Of a stretch of DNA of 16,416 bases, positions 6,836 through 13,369 are shown in pieces (within the stretch, counting starts at the first letter, position 1; each line of letters begins with the position of its first letter). Below the pieces are notes generated by a model, which worked only from the letters and a program-made list of their open reading frames with translations, was not told the DNA's origin and made no database searches. A program made the translations under genes and the position numbers. The stretch comes from Kiritimatiellales bacterium. Its GTDB lineage: Bacteria; Verrucomicrobiota; Kiritimatiellia; Kiritimatiellales; Tichowtungiaceae. The DNA is taken from positions 1 through 16,416 of the forward strand of contig JAQUXG010000005.1 of the NCBI GenBank assembly GCA_028692515.1, written 5' to 3'.

Positions 6836-6943
6836 TACGAAATCCGAAGTACGAAACACGAAACAAATCCGAAAGCTTAAATTCGAATTTTCCAAGGTTT
6901 GAAAATTGTTTCGTGCTTCGATATTCGAGTTTCGAATTTAAAG
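6836..6943. repeat. Inverted-repeat element in the purC-xerD gap
   Basis: A-rich motif series TACGAAATCCGAAGTACGAA and ACACGAAACAA, with its inverted counterpart downstream: CGAAACACGAAACAA (6852-6866) matches the reverse complement of 6906-6920 at 14 of 15 bases. CTTAAATTCGAA (6876-6887) also pairs with 6931-6943 allowing one gap. It overlaps the purC stop codon. No coding content. It resembles dispersed non-coding repeats common in environmental bacterial genomes. Confidence 0.6.
6888..6906. repeat. Palindromic repeat copy 7 (imperfect, centre 6897)
   Basis: TTCCAA-GGT-TTGAAA: the right arm has lost a G. It lies in the loop of the larger inverted repeat between xerD and purC. Confidence 0.55.
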
Positions 6944-7825
6944 GGCGGAGCCCGTCAGTCGTTCGTAGGCTTCGAGATACTTGGCCTGAGACTTTTTAAT
7001 GATCTCTTCGGGCAGCGAGGGCGCAGGCGGGGTTTTGTCCCAATCGAGCGTTTCGAGATAGTCGCGGACAAACTGCTTGTCGTAGGACATCGGCGAAGAA
7101 CCGACTTTATAGGTGTCGGCGGGCCAGAAACGCGAGCTGTCGGGCGTAAGCACTTCGTCGATCAGAATGATTTCCCCGTCGAGTTCGCCGAATTCAAATT
7201 TGGTGTCGGCGATGATAATCCCTTTGGTCAGCGCATATTCCGCGGCCTGCTTGTAGAGCGCAATGCTGATGGCTTTGAGCTCTTCGGCTTTCTCCGTACC
7301 GACAATTTCTTTGGCTTTTTCAAAGGAGATATTTTCGTCGTGAAGCCCCTGCTCGGCTTTGGTGGACGGCGTGAAGATCGGCTCGTCGAGTTTACCGGCC
7401 ATCTGATAGCCGGCACGAAGCGGCATGCCGCCGATGGTGCCGCTCTGCTGGTATTCTTTCCAGCCGGAGCCGATGAGGTAGCCGCGCACAATGCACTCGA
7501 CGGGAAAGACGGTGGTTTTTTTGACGAGCATGGAACGGCCTTCGAGCTGGTCGGCGTGCTGATTGAACGGCGCAGGAAAATCGCTGACGTCTGTGCTGAT
7601 CATGTGGTTTTTGACGATGTTGCCGGTGCGCCCGAACCAGAATTTTGAAATTTTGTTAAGCACCTCGCCTTTTTTCGGAATGCCGTTCGGCATAACGCAG
7701 TCGAAGGCGGAAATGCGGTCGCTAGCCACAAACAGCAGCTTGTCGCCCGCGTCAAAAATTTCGCGGACTTTGCCGCTGCGCGACGGGACCCCGGGGATCT
7801 GGATTTTCGTTAAAGCCTGATTCAT
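6938..7825 (-). CDS. purC: Phosphoribosylaminoimidazole-succinocarboxamide synthase (SAICAR synthetase)
   Basis: Joins aspartate to CAIR using ATP to form SAICAR in de novo purine synthesis; cytoplasmic. 295 residues, the longer form of the family (E. coli PurC is about 237). Blocks: SGKVREIFD (17-25), SDRISAFD (35-42, nucleotide site), ECIVRGYLIGSGWKEY (110-125), GIIIADTKFEFG (202-213, metal/ATP region) and LIDEVLTPDSSRFW (221-234). The start has AAAGGAG 7 nt upstream. It begins 20 nt after nifS on the same strand and is probably the last gene of a nifU-nifS-purC transcript. purM lies about 3.4 kb beyond purC on the opposite strand, so the purine genes are not in one operon. Confidence 0.97.
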   Translation of the reverse strand: MNQALTKIQIPGVPSRSGKVREIFDAGDKLLFVASDRISAFDCVMPNGIPKKGEVLNKISKFWFGRTGNIVKNHMISTDVSDFPAPFNQHADQLEGRSMLVKKTTVFPVECIVRGYLIGSGWKEYQQSGTIGGMPLRAGYQMAGKLDEPIFTPSTKAEQGLHDENISFEKAKEIVGTEKAEELKAISIALYKQAAEYALTKGIIIADTKFEFGELDGEIILIDEVLTPDSSRFWPADTYKVGSSPMSYDKQFVRDYLETLDWDKTPPAPSLPEEIIKKSQAKYLEAYERLTGSAL

Positions 7826-7845
7826 ATGCGGACTCCTTTAGCGGG

Positions 7846-9003
7846 TTAAGAAACAAAGGGGGAAAGTTCACGAAGACGTTTTACAATTTTGGGCAGTTCG
7901 GTCAACACCGCATCCACATCTTCTTCCGTGTTATAGGTACTGAGGCTGAGGCGGATGGAGCCGTGAACCGAAACGCCCGCCACATTCATGGCGCGTAGCA
8001 CGTGCGACGGTTCCAGCGAGCCGGAGGCGCAGGCTGAGCCGGTCGAGGCGCAGATGCCGTGATCATCGAGCATCAACAGGATGGCTTCGCCTTCAATAAA
8101 ATCAAAGCTGATATTGGTGGTATTCGGCAGGCGGCAGGCTGGATCGCCGTTTACACGGGCACCTGGGCACGTTGCCAAAAGCCCTTGCTCCAACCGGTTG
8201 CGCATGGCTTTGACACGGGTATTTTCCTCACTGAGGTGTTTCGCCGCCAGATCACAGGCAACGCCGAGTCCCACGATGTACGGAACGTTTTCCGTGCCCG
8301 CGCGCCGCCCGCGCTCCTGATGCCCGCCGAGTACCAGCGGCTTCACCTTGGTTCCGCGCCGGATATAAATCGCCCCGATACCTTTGGGTGCATGCAGCTT
8401 GTGACCGGAAAGCGAAAGCATATCGATTGGCAACTCACTGACTTTCATCGGGATTTTACCGACCGCCTGTACGCCGTCAGTATGAAAAATTCCGCCCGCC
8501 TCATGAACCATTTCACCGATCAGGCCGACTGGAAAAATCACGCCGGTTTCATTATTGGCCCACATCAGCGAAGTCAGGCTCCGACCGGCGCGCAACTCGC
8601 GTTGCAAAACATCGAGTTCTAAGCGGCCCTTTTCATCCACGTCGAGCTTGGTCAGGCGAAAGCCGCGGTCTTCGAGGTAATGACACGGACCGGAAACCGC
8701 CGCATGCTCTACTTTCGAGGTGATAATATGCGGCGCCTTATCCATCGCTTCCGCACCGCCGCGAATGGCGAGGTTATTGCTTTCTGAGCCGCAACTGGTG
8801 AAGGTGATTTCCTGCGGATCTTCCGCGCCGATCAGCGCGGCGACCTGCTCGCGAGCGGCTTCAACATATTTTTTAACCTGTCCACCGAAGGTGTGCATGC
8901 TGGAGGGATTGCCCCACAGATCCGTTAAAAACGGCAGAATGGCTTCACGCACTTCATCCGCAATTTTTGTGGTGGCATTGTTATCGAGATAGACCGTTCG
9001 CAT
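7846..9003 (-). CDS. nifS: Cysteine desulfurase, NifS-type (group I)
   Basis: PLP enzyme that takes sulfur from cysteine as a persulfide and delivers it to the NifU scaffold. 385 residues. YLDNNATTK (5-13), TFTSCGSESNN (67-77), HTDGVQAVGK (174-183), PLP lysine Lys202 in SGHKLHAPKG, and active-site loop TGSACASGSLEPSHVL (321-336) with Cys325, the same number as the catalytic cysteine I recall for A. vinelandii NifS. The short GSLEPSHVL loop and the fused-type NifU partner favour the NifS subgroup over IscS. The ATG at 9003 overlaps the nifU stop by one base (TGATG), with AGGAGGT 6 nt upstream, so translation is probably coupled; a GTG at 9006 is less well spaced. No nitrogenase genes are visible, so general Fe-S assembly is the likely role. 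Confidence 0.94.
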   Translation of the reverse strand: MRTVYLDNNATTKIADEVREAILPFLTDLWGNPSSMHTFGGQVKKYVEAAREQVAALIGAEDPQEITFTSCGSESNNLAIRGGAEAMDKAPHIITSKVEHAAVSGPCHYLEDRGFRLTKLDVDEKGRLELDVLQRELRAGRSLTSLMWANNETGVIFPVGLIGEMVHEAGGIFHTDGVQAVGKIPMKVSELPIDMLSLSGHKLHAPKGIGAIYIRRGTKVKPLVLGGHQERGRRAGTENVPYIVGLGVACDLAAKHLSEENTRVKAMRNRLEQGLLATCPGARVNGDPACRLPNTTNISFDFIEGEAILLMLDDHGICASTGSACASGSLEPSHVLRAMNVAGVSVHGSIRLSLSTYNTEEDVDAVLTELPKIVKRLRELSPFVS

Positions 9004-9839
9004 CACTTGACCTCCTCGACATGAATATCTTCAGAAACATTTTCTTTCAGCCGGGCCTCGACCACATCTTTCAGGGTAATTTCTGAAATAATACAACCGG
9101 AGCAAGCTCCACGGAAACGCACTTTGACGATATCGCCGTTTACATCAATCAGTTCCAGATCACCGCCGTCCTGACGAAGAGCCGGGCGGATTTCGCGGTC
9201 GATCACATCTTCGATTAAATGAATTTTCTGTAAGGTCGTCATCGGCGCTTTTTCGGGTACCGCCGGTGCGTCCATTTCGGAGTGAACCCTCAACATGATT
9301 TTTTCGATATCCGGCAGGCAATTGCCGCAACCGCCGCCCGCTTTACATGTGTTGGTCAGCTCTTCCAGCGTTTGAATATTGTTTTCCCGAACGGCTTTTT
9401 CGATCTCTTTATCGGTCACACCGAAACAGTGACAAACCACATCACCCTCAAGTTCCTTATCCCACCGTTTGCCCGTGCGATAGTTATAGATCGCGGCTTC
9501 GAGCGCCTCGCGTCCCATCACGGAACAGTGCACCTTTTGCTTAGGAAGCCCGCCGAGATATTCAGCAATATCCTTGTTCGTGATCTTTTCTGCTTCTTCA
9601 AGCGTCTTGCCGAGTATCATTTCGGTCAGCGCCGAAGAGGATGCAATCGCACTGGCGCACCCGAAGGTCTGAAATTTGGCTTCCTTAATGCGCCCCTCGT
9701 CATCGAGCTTAAACATCAGCTTGAGCGCATCACCGCAAGCCAGCGAACCGACTTCACCGGTGCCGTCCGGATTTTCAATCTTTCCGACATTGCGCGGATT
9801 CTTAAAATGATCGTTTACCTTGTCTGTGTAGTCCCACAT
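9003..9839 (-). CDS. nifU: Three-domain Fe-S scaffold protein NifU
   Basis: Scaffold on which Fe-S clusters are built from NifS-derived sulfur before transfer to enzymes. 278 residues with the full A. vinelandii-type architecture: IscU-like domain ~1-125 with Cys35 (GSLACGDA), Cys61 (TFGCAS) and Cys105 (VHCSVMG); BFD-like [2Fe-2S] domain ~133-182 with Cys136, Cys138, Cys171 and Cys174; Nfu domain ~200-278 with Cys246 and Cys249 (ACSGC). All ligands are present. The start has AAGGGAG about 5 nt upstream. It is the first gene of the probable nifU-nifS-purC operon, behind a strong promoter, with nadA 80 nt upstream on the same strand. Confidence 0.96.
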   Translation of the reverse strand: MWDYTDKVNDHFKNPRNVGKIENPDGTGEVGSLACGDALKLMFKLDDEGRIKEAKFQTFGCASAIASSSALTEMILGKTLEEAEKITNKDIAEYLGGLPKQKVHCSVMGREALEAAIYNYRTGKRWDKELEGDVVCHCFGVTDKEIEKAVRENNIQTLEELTNTCKAGGGCGNCLPDIEKIMLRVHSEMDAPAVPEKAPMTTLQKIHLIEDVIDREIRPALRQDGGDLELIDVNGDIVKVRFRGACSGCIISEITLKDVVEARLKENVSEDIHVEEVK

Positions 9840-9877
9840 AAAAACTCCCTTGGAATAATGGATAAAAGGAATGCCGG

Positions 9878-9906
9878 ATTATTGGAGGTTTAAATTCCCG
9901 AGTCAA
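9878..9906 (-). promoter_or_regulatory. Sigma70-type promoter upstream of nifU
   Basis: On the minus strand TTGACT (9901-9906), 17-nt spacer, AATAAT (9878-9883). Both hexamers match consensus at five of six positions with optimal spacing; start near 9871, giving about a 30-nt leader. This means nifU-nifS-purC can be transcribed independently of nadA. I see no clear IscR or Fur operator. Confidence 0.6.
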
Positions 9907-9919
9907 CAAATCATCTTTT

Positions 9920-10822
9920 CTATATTTTCAACATCCGCTCAATTGAACCGACTGCTCTGCCGGCAATTTCCCCGGGAACCGTCACGCGATATTTCATGTC
10001 CTGAAGAGACCAGAGCACCTTTTCGAGCGTGATCTTCTTCATATTCGGGCAGACCGCCCGATCCGGATTGACTGGATAGAACGTTTTGCCCGGATTTTCG
10101 TTGCGCAGGCGGTAATTAATGCCCAGCTCGGTCGCAATAATAAACTCCTGATGATCCGATTGTTGAGCGAAGCGGCACATCTGCCCGGTCGAGAGCAATT
10201 CGTCGGCCAGGTCGCGCACCGGCTTGCTACACTCCGGATGAGCCAGCACCAGCGCGCCGGGATGCTCTTCCTTCAGCTCTAATACATCGGTGTCACGGAT
10301 GCGCTCATGCGTCGGACAAAACCCGTTATAGAGAACAAACTCTTTGCCCAGCTGTTCGGCCACAAATGAGCCAAGGTTACGATCGGGCACAAAAATAATT
10401 TTTGAATCACCCAGCGATTTACACACGGCTACCGCATTGGACGAAGTGCAGCAGATATCGCTCTCCGCCTTCACCTCGACCGGACTGTTCACATAACAGA
10501 CCACCTTCGCGCCGGGATACTCCGCCTTGAGCTGACGAACTTTCTCCGCAGTCACCATATCGGCCATTGGACAGCCCGCATCCGGATCGGGGATCAGAAT
10601 GGTTTTTTCCGGAGAAAGAATCGCGGCGGTTTCGGCCATAAAATGGACGCCGCAGAAGACCACCACTTCGTTGAGAAGTGTCGCGGCCTTACGGCTCAGC
10701 TCCAGCGAATCGCCCGTAAAATCGGCAATCGCCTGTACCTCATCCAGCTGATAGTTGTGGGCAATGATCACCGCGCCGCGCGTCTCTTTCAGCTCCAGAA
10801 TCTGCTTTTTAATCGATTTCAT
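9920..10822 (-). CDS. nadA: Quinolinate synthase A
   Basis: [4Fe-4S] enzyme that condenses iminoaspartate with dihydroxyacetone phosphate to quinolinate, for NAD synthesis. 300 residues. AHNYQLDEVQAIADFTGDS (21-39), FCGVHFMAETA (56-66), cluster cysteines Cys84 (DAGCPMADM), Cys169 (NGFCPTHERI) and Cys258 (AVCPNMKKI), plus CYVNSPVEVKAESD and AHPEC (194-198). The three cysteines sit where the family's cluster ligands are. Start ATG 10822: a longer frame from GTG 10861 reads through a CACGAA repeat and adds no homology. No Shine-Dalgarno; the leader is CTCTCCCTCA. nadB is not in the window. Its position beside nifU/nifS fits its need for a cluster. Confidence 0.96.
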   Translation of the reverse strand: MKSIKKQILELKETRGAVIIAHNYQLDEVQAIADFTGDSLELSRKAATLLNEVVVFCGVHFMAETAAILSPEKTILIPDPDAGCPMADMVTAEKVRQLKAEYPGAKVVCYVNSPVEVKAESDICCTSSNAVAVCKSLGDSKIIFVPDRNLGSFVAEQLGKEFVLYNGFCPTHERIRDTDVLELKEEHPGALVLAHPECSKPVRDLADELLSTGQMCRFAQQSDHQEFIIATELGINYRLRNENPGKTFYPVNPDRAVCPNMKKITLEKVLWSLQDMKYRVTVPGEIAGRAVGSIERMLKI

Positions 10823-10837
10823 TGAGGGAGAGTTTAC

Positions 10838-10855
10838 CCACGAATCGACACGAAT
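10838..10855. repeat. CCACGAA-type repeat upstream of nadA
   Basis: CCACGAATCGACACGAAT, related to the CACGAA repeats at 13194-13312. It lies in the nadA leader. Confidence 0.5.
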
Positions 10856-10863
10856 AAACACTA

Positions 10864-10882
10864 TTTTCCAATGGTTGGAAAA
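10864..10882. repeat. Palindromic repeat copy 8 (perfect arms, centre 10873)
   Basis: TTCCAA-TGG-TTGGAA with T/A flanks, in the nadA upstream region. Confidence 0.85.
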
Positions 10883-10900
10883 AATTGAATGATCCGGCCT

Positions 10901-10930
10901 CCTGATCTTCCAATCCTTGAAAAAATCAGG
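10901..10930 (-). terminator. Hairpin over the exchanger stop codon, possible terminator
   Basis: CCTGAT/ATCAGG arms extend palindrome copy 9, with the exchanger TGA (10926-10928) inside the stem. Same design as 482-510. No U-tract follows directly on the minus strand, so termination is only possible. Confidence 0.35.
10906..10924. repeat. Palindromic repeat copy 9 (imperfect, centre 10915)
   Basis: TTCCAA-TCC-TTGAAA. Its centre is 42 bp from copy 8, and it forms the core of the hairpin at 10901-10930. Confidence 0.6.
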
Positions 10931-11906
10931 CAGTCAGGATGAGATACGCCATATAAGCGATATACCCGCTGAGGAGCAGTGCCCCTTCCCTTCGCGAAAT
11001 ACGTTTACCAGTAAAGAAAATCGGCAGGCAGATCACGGCCGTAAGAATCATCACCGGCAGATCTGCATGCAAGGTTTGAGGCGAAACCGGAATTCCGTTC
11101 GGCGAAAGCATTCCGGCCAGACCCATAACTGCCAGCAAATTGAATAGACAGCTGCCGACCACATTACCAACGGCAATGTCGCGCTCGCCACGGATGGAGG
11201 CCACCACAGAAGTCGCCAGTTCCGGAAGAGAGGTTCCGGCGGCGACAATCGTCAGGCCGATGATCAACTCGCTGACGCCCAGCTTCTGGGCAATCATAAC
11301 CGCCCCGTCCACCAACCAGTTTGAACCCAGCACCAGCAGGCCCAGACCGGCCAAAAGCAACGCGGCATCTTTGAGCAGAACTTTTACCAAGAGAGGCTCT
11401 TTTTCTCCGTATTTTTTTTCGTATTCCGCCCGAACTGCTTTGTTTTCGCGGCGGCTCTGACGGATCAAAAATATTGTGTAGGCGATAATTCCGGCAAAAA
11501 GAATCAATCCCTCCGGCCGACCGATTATTCCATTCAGAGCGAACAGATAAACCAGAACCGACGCGCCGATCATCAGCGGAACATCCAGCCGGATCAGTTG
11601 CATCGAGACCGTTAACGGCGCGACCAGAGACGAGAGTCCAAGAATCAGCAGAATATTAAAAATATTACTACCGATCACATTGCCCAGCGCGATGCTGGTT
11701 TGACCGCTCAGCGAAGAAATTGCAGTGACCGCCATTTCGGGAGCACTGGTTCCGAAGGCCACCACCGTCAACCCGATCACCAGCGGGGAGATACCGAATG
11801 CGGCGGCCAGCTTCGAGGCCCCGCGAACCAGCGCCTCCGCGCCAAACACCAGCAAGATAAATCCGGCGACGATCAGTACTGGAGCGGAATGGATCAAATC
11901 AGTCAT
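10926..11906 (-). CDS. CaCA-family Na+/Ca2+ exchanger, copy A (YrbG-like)
   Basis: Inner-membrane antiporter that exports Ca2+ in exchange for Na+ or H+. 326 residues, about ten membrane helices in two inverted halves. Alpha repeat 1: GTSAPEMAV (52-60) and GNVIGSNIFN (75-84). Alpha repeat 2: GTSLPELATS (224-233) and GNVVGSCLFN (247-256). The ion-coordinating Thr, Ser, Glu and final Asn are kept, but the usual SN pair in repeat 2 is SC (Cys253). A charged cytoplasmic loop lies at ~150-172 (SRRENKAVRAEYEKKYGEKE). Start ATG 11906 is by match to copy B; AAAGGA lies 13 nt upstream, a long gap. It is the second of two tandem paralogues, 75 nt downstream of copy B. Specificity (Ca2+, K+ dependence) cannot be read from sequence alone. 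Confidence 0.93.
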   Translation of the reverse strand: MTDLIHSAPVLIVAGFILLVFGAEALVRGASKLAAAFGISPLVIGLTVVAFGTSAPEMAVTAISSLSGQTSIALGNVIGSNIFNILLILGLSSLVAPLTVSMQLIRLDVPLMIGASVLVYLFALNGIIGRPEGLILFAGIIAYTIFLIRQSRRENKAVRAEYEKKYGEKEPLLVKVLLKDAALLLAGLGLLVLGSNWLVDGAVMIAQKLGVSELIIGLTIVAAGTSLPELATSVVASIRGERDIAVGNVVGSCLFNLLAVMGLAGMLSPNGIPVSPQTLHADLPVMILTAVICLPIFFTGKRISRREGALLLSGYIAYMAYLILTA

Positions 11907-11981
11907 TGGTGGTACATCATCCTTTAAAAACACGTTTTTTCAACCGCAGCACAAAACCCCGGCCAAAATTCAGTGAAAAAC

Positions 11982-12974
11982 TCATCCGGTGCTGCGTGCG
12001 GTCAGGACAAGATAAGCTATATAAGCGATGTATCCAGCCAGAAATAACAGACCCTCCCGACGCGAAATGCGGCTGCCGGTAAAAAAAACCGGCAGACAGG
12101 CCGCCGCCGAAAGAATCATTACCGGAATGTCGAAATGCAAAGCCTGTAAAGAAACGGTAACCCCGGCTGGAGAGATGAGGCCGGTCAGTCCCAGCACTGC
12201 TAAAATATTAAAAATATTACTCCCGACCACATTACCAACGGCAATATCGCGCTCTCCGCGAATCGAGGCGACAACGGAGGTAGCCAGTTCCGGCAGTGAG
12301 GTTCCAGCTGCAACAATAGTCAGGCCAATCACCAGATCGCTGACACCCAGCTTCTGTGCAATGGACACCGCACCATCCACCAGCCATTTTGAGCCGAGAA
12401 CCAGCAGACCCAGTCCAGCCAGAATCAGAAGCACATCCACGAGCAGAGCGGTCAACGAGTAAGCCTTTTCCTCTCCGTACTCCTGCGCATATTCGGCCAG
12501 TACCTCTTTGTTTTCACGGCGGCTCTGGAAAATCAGAAAAACTGTATAAGCAATAATTCCGGCAAACAGCAGTCCTCCTTCCAGCCGGCCGACGGTTCCG
12601 TCCAGACAAAACAGGAAGGTCAGTATGGAAACCGCGATCATCAGGGGCACATCTATCTTGATCAGCTTCTGCGCAACAACCAGCGGCGCAATCAGAGCCG
12701 ACAGTCCAAGAATGAAAAGGACATTGAAAATATTACTGCCAACCACATTGCCCAGCGCGATGTTGGTCTGACCCGCCATCCCGGACATCGTACTGACCGC
12801 CATTTCAGGCGCACTGGTACCGAAGGCGACAACCGTCAACCCGATCACCAGCGGAGAAATTCCGAACACAGCAGCCAGTTTTGATGCGCCGCGCACCAGC
12901 GCCTCGGCACCGAACAGCAACAGAGTGAACCCGGCGATCAACAGCACCGGAGCAGAATGGAATAAATCAGTCAT
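11982..12974 (-). CDS. CaCA-family Na+/Ca2+ exchanger, copy B (YrbG-like)
   Basis: Paralogue of copy A and the upstream gene of the pair. 330 residues, the same two-half fold. GTSAPEMAV (52-60), GNVVGSNIFN in repeat 1, GTSLPELATS and GNVVGSNIFN in repeat 2: unlike copy A it keeps both SN pairs. Long identical stretches with copy A (such as VVASIRGERDIAVGNVVGS) point to tandem duplication. The cytoplasmic loop differs most (SRRENKEVLAEYAQEYGEEK). The leaders of both copies share AGGATGATG followed by CACCAATG or CCACCAATG, so the duplicated unit included about 30 nt upstream. The AGGA motif lies about 12 nt before the ATG. Confidence 0.94.
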   Translation of the reverse strand: MTDLFHSAPVLLIAGFTLLLFGAEALVRGASKLAAVFGISPLVIGLTVVAFGTSAPEMAVSTMSGMAGQTNIALGNVVGSNIFNVLFILGLSALIAPLVVAQKLIKIDVPLMIAVSILTFLFCLDGTVGRLEGGLLFAGIIAYTVFLIFQSRRENKEVLAEYAQEYGEEKAYSLTALLVDVLLILAGLGLLVLGSKWLVDGAVSIAQKLGVSDLVIGLTIVAAGTSLPELATSVVASIRGERDIAVGNVVGSNIFNILAVLGLTGLISPAGVTVSLQALHFDIPVMILSAAACLPVFFTGSRISRREGLLFLAGYIAYIAYLVLTARSTG

Positions 12975-13193
12975 TGGTGCGCATCATCCTGTAAACGTAG
13001 CTGTTTTCAATATTTTTCCAACCAAACAGAGACCCTCGATCTGCGTCAAAGGTTTTTGTACGAAAAATCATTGCTCCGTAAAAATGCGCCCACAACCCCC
13101 AGTCTGGGTAATTTTGTTACCATTAAGCAGGGAACAAATTTGACGAAGTATTTTTTTAAATCTAGTGCTTCATAAACTTAAATTATTTGGATA

Positions 13194-13312
13194 AACCACG
13201 AAATACACGAAAGACACGAAACCGTGCGGATGAGGATGTTAACCACGAAATACACAGAAAAAGAAAACCCTACATTTCGTGTGGTTCGTGTGGTTCGTGT
13301 ATTTCGTGGTTT
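13194..13312. repeat. CACGAA-type inverted repeat block
   Basis: AACCACGAAATACACGAA (13194-13211) pairs perfectly over 18 bp with 13294-13311. Further CACGAA units lie at 13215-13220 and 13241-13255, and TTCGTGTGG units at 13276-13293. Non-coding and tandem-like on both arms. It can form a long stem with an 82-nt intervening segment. Confidence 0.8.
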
Positions 13313-13345
13313 CAAAAATACTCATTAAGTTAATTTCGTATAATT

Positions 13346-13364
13346 GGCGACTGAGCTTGTCGCC
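13346..13364 (-). terminator. Weak hairpin after recJ
   Basis: GGCGAC/GTCGCC six-bp stem with a 7-nt loop, just beyond the recJ stop. It is followed on the minus strand by AATTATA rather than a U-tract, so termination is uncertain. Confidence 0.3.
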
Positions 13365-13369
13365 GGAAA

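Larger units (their letters stand above)
12975..13369. other. 395-bp gene-free region between the exchangers and recJ
   Basis: It holds the leader of exchanger copy B, about 180 bp of AT-rich sequence with no convincing ORF, the CACGAA repeat block (13194-13312) and a small hairpin next to the recJ stop. I see no tRNA or structured RNA. A weak promoter for copy B may lie at about 13000-13030. Confidence 0.6.

Noticed and set aside
6899-7648. Plus-strand open frame over purC
   Set aside because: Phe/Gly/Val-rich mirror of purC codons; no domain, and purC is certain.
10823-10861. Longer nadA reading from GTG 10861
   Set aside because: The extra 13 residues are translated CACGAA repeat, with no homology to NadA.
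11900-12990. Small upstream ORFs ATGATG... overlapping both exchanger starts
   Set aside because: Only five to six codons, differing between copies, and with no ribosome site of their own at proper spacing.
12975-13193. Possible small RNA or tRNA in the gap before the CACGAA block
   Set aside because: No cloverleaf, no strong promoter-terminator pair and no convincing stem beyond a short CCCAG/CTGGG.
13194-13312. CACGAA block as a CRISPR array
   Set aside because: Units are very short, irregular and inverted, with no constant-length spacers and no cas genes.
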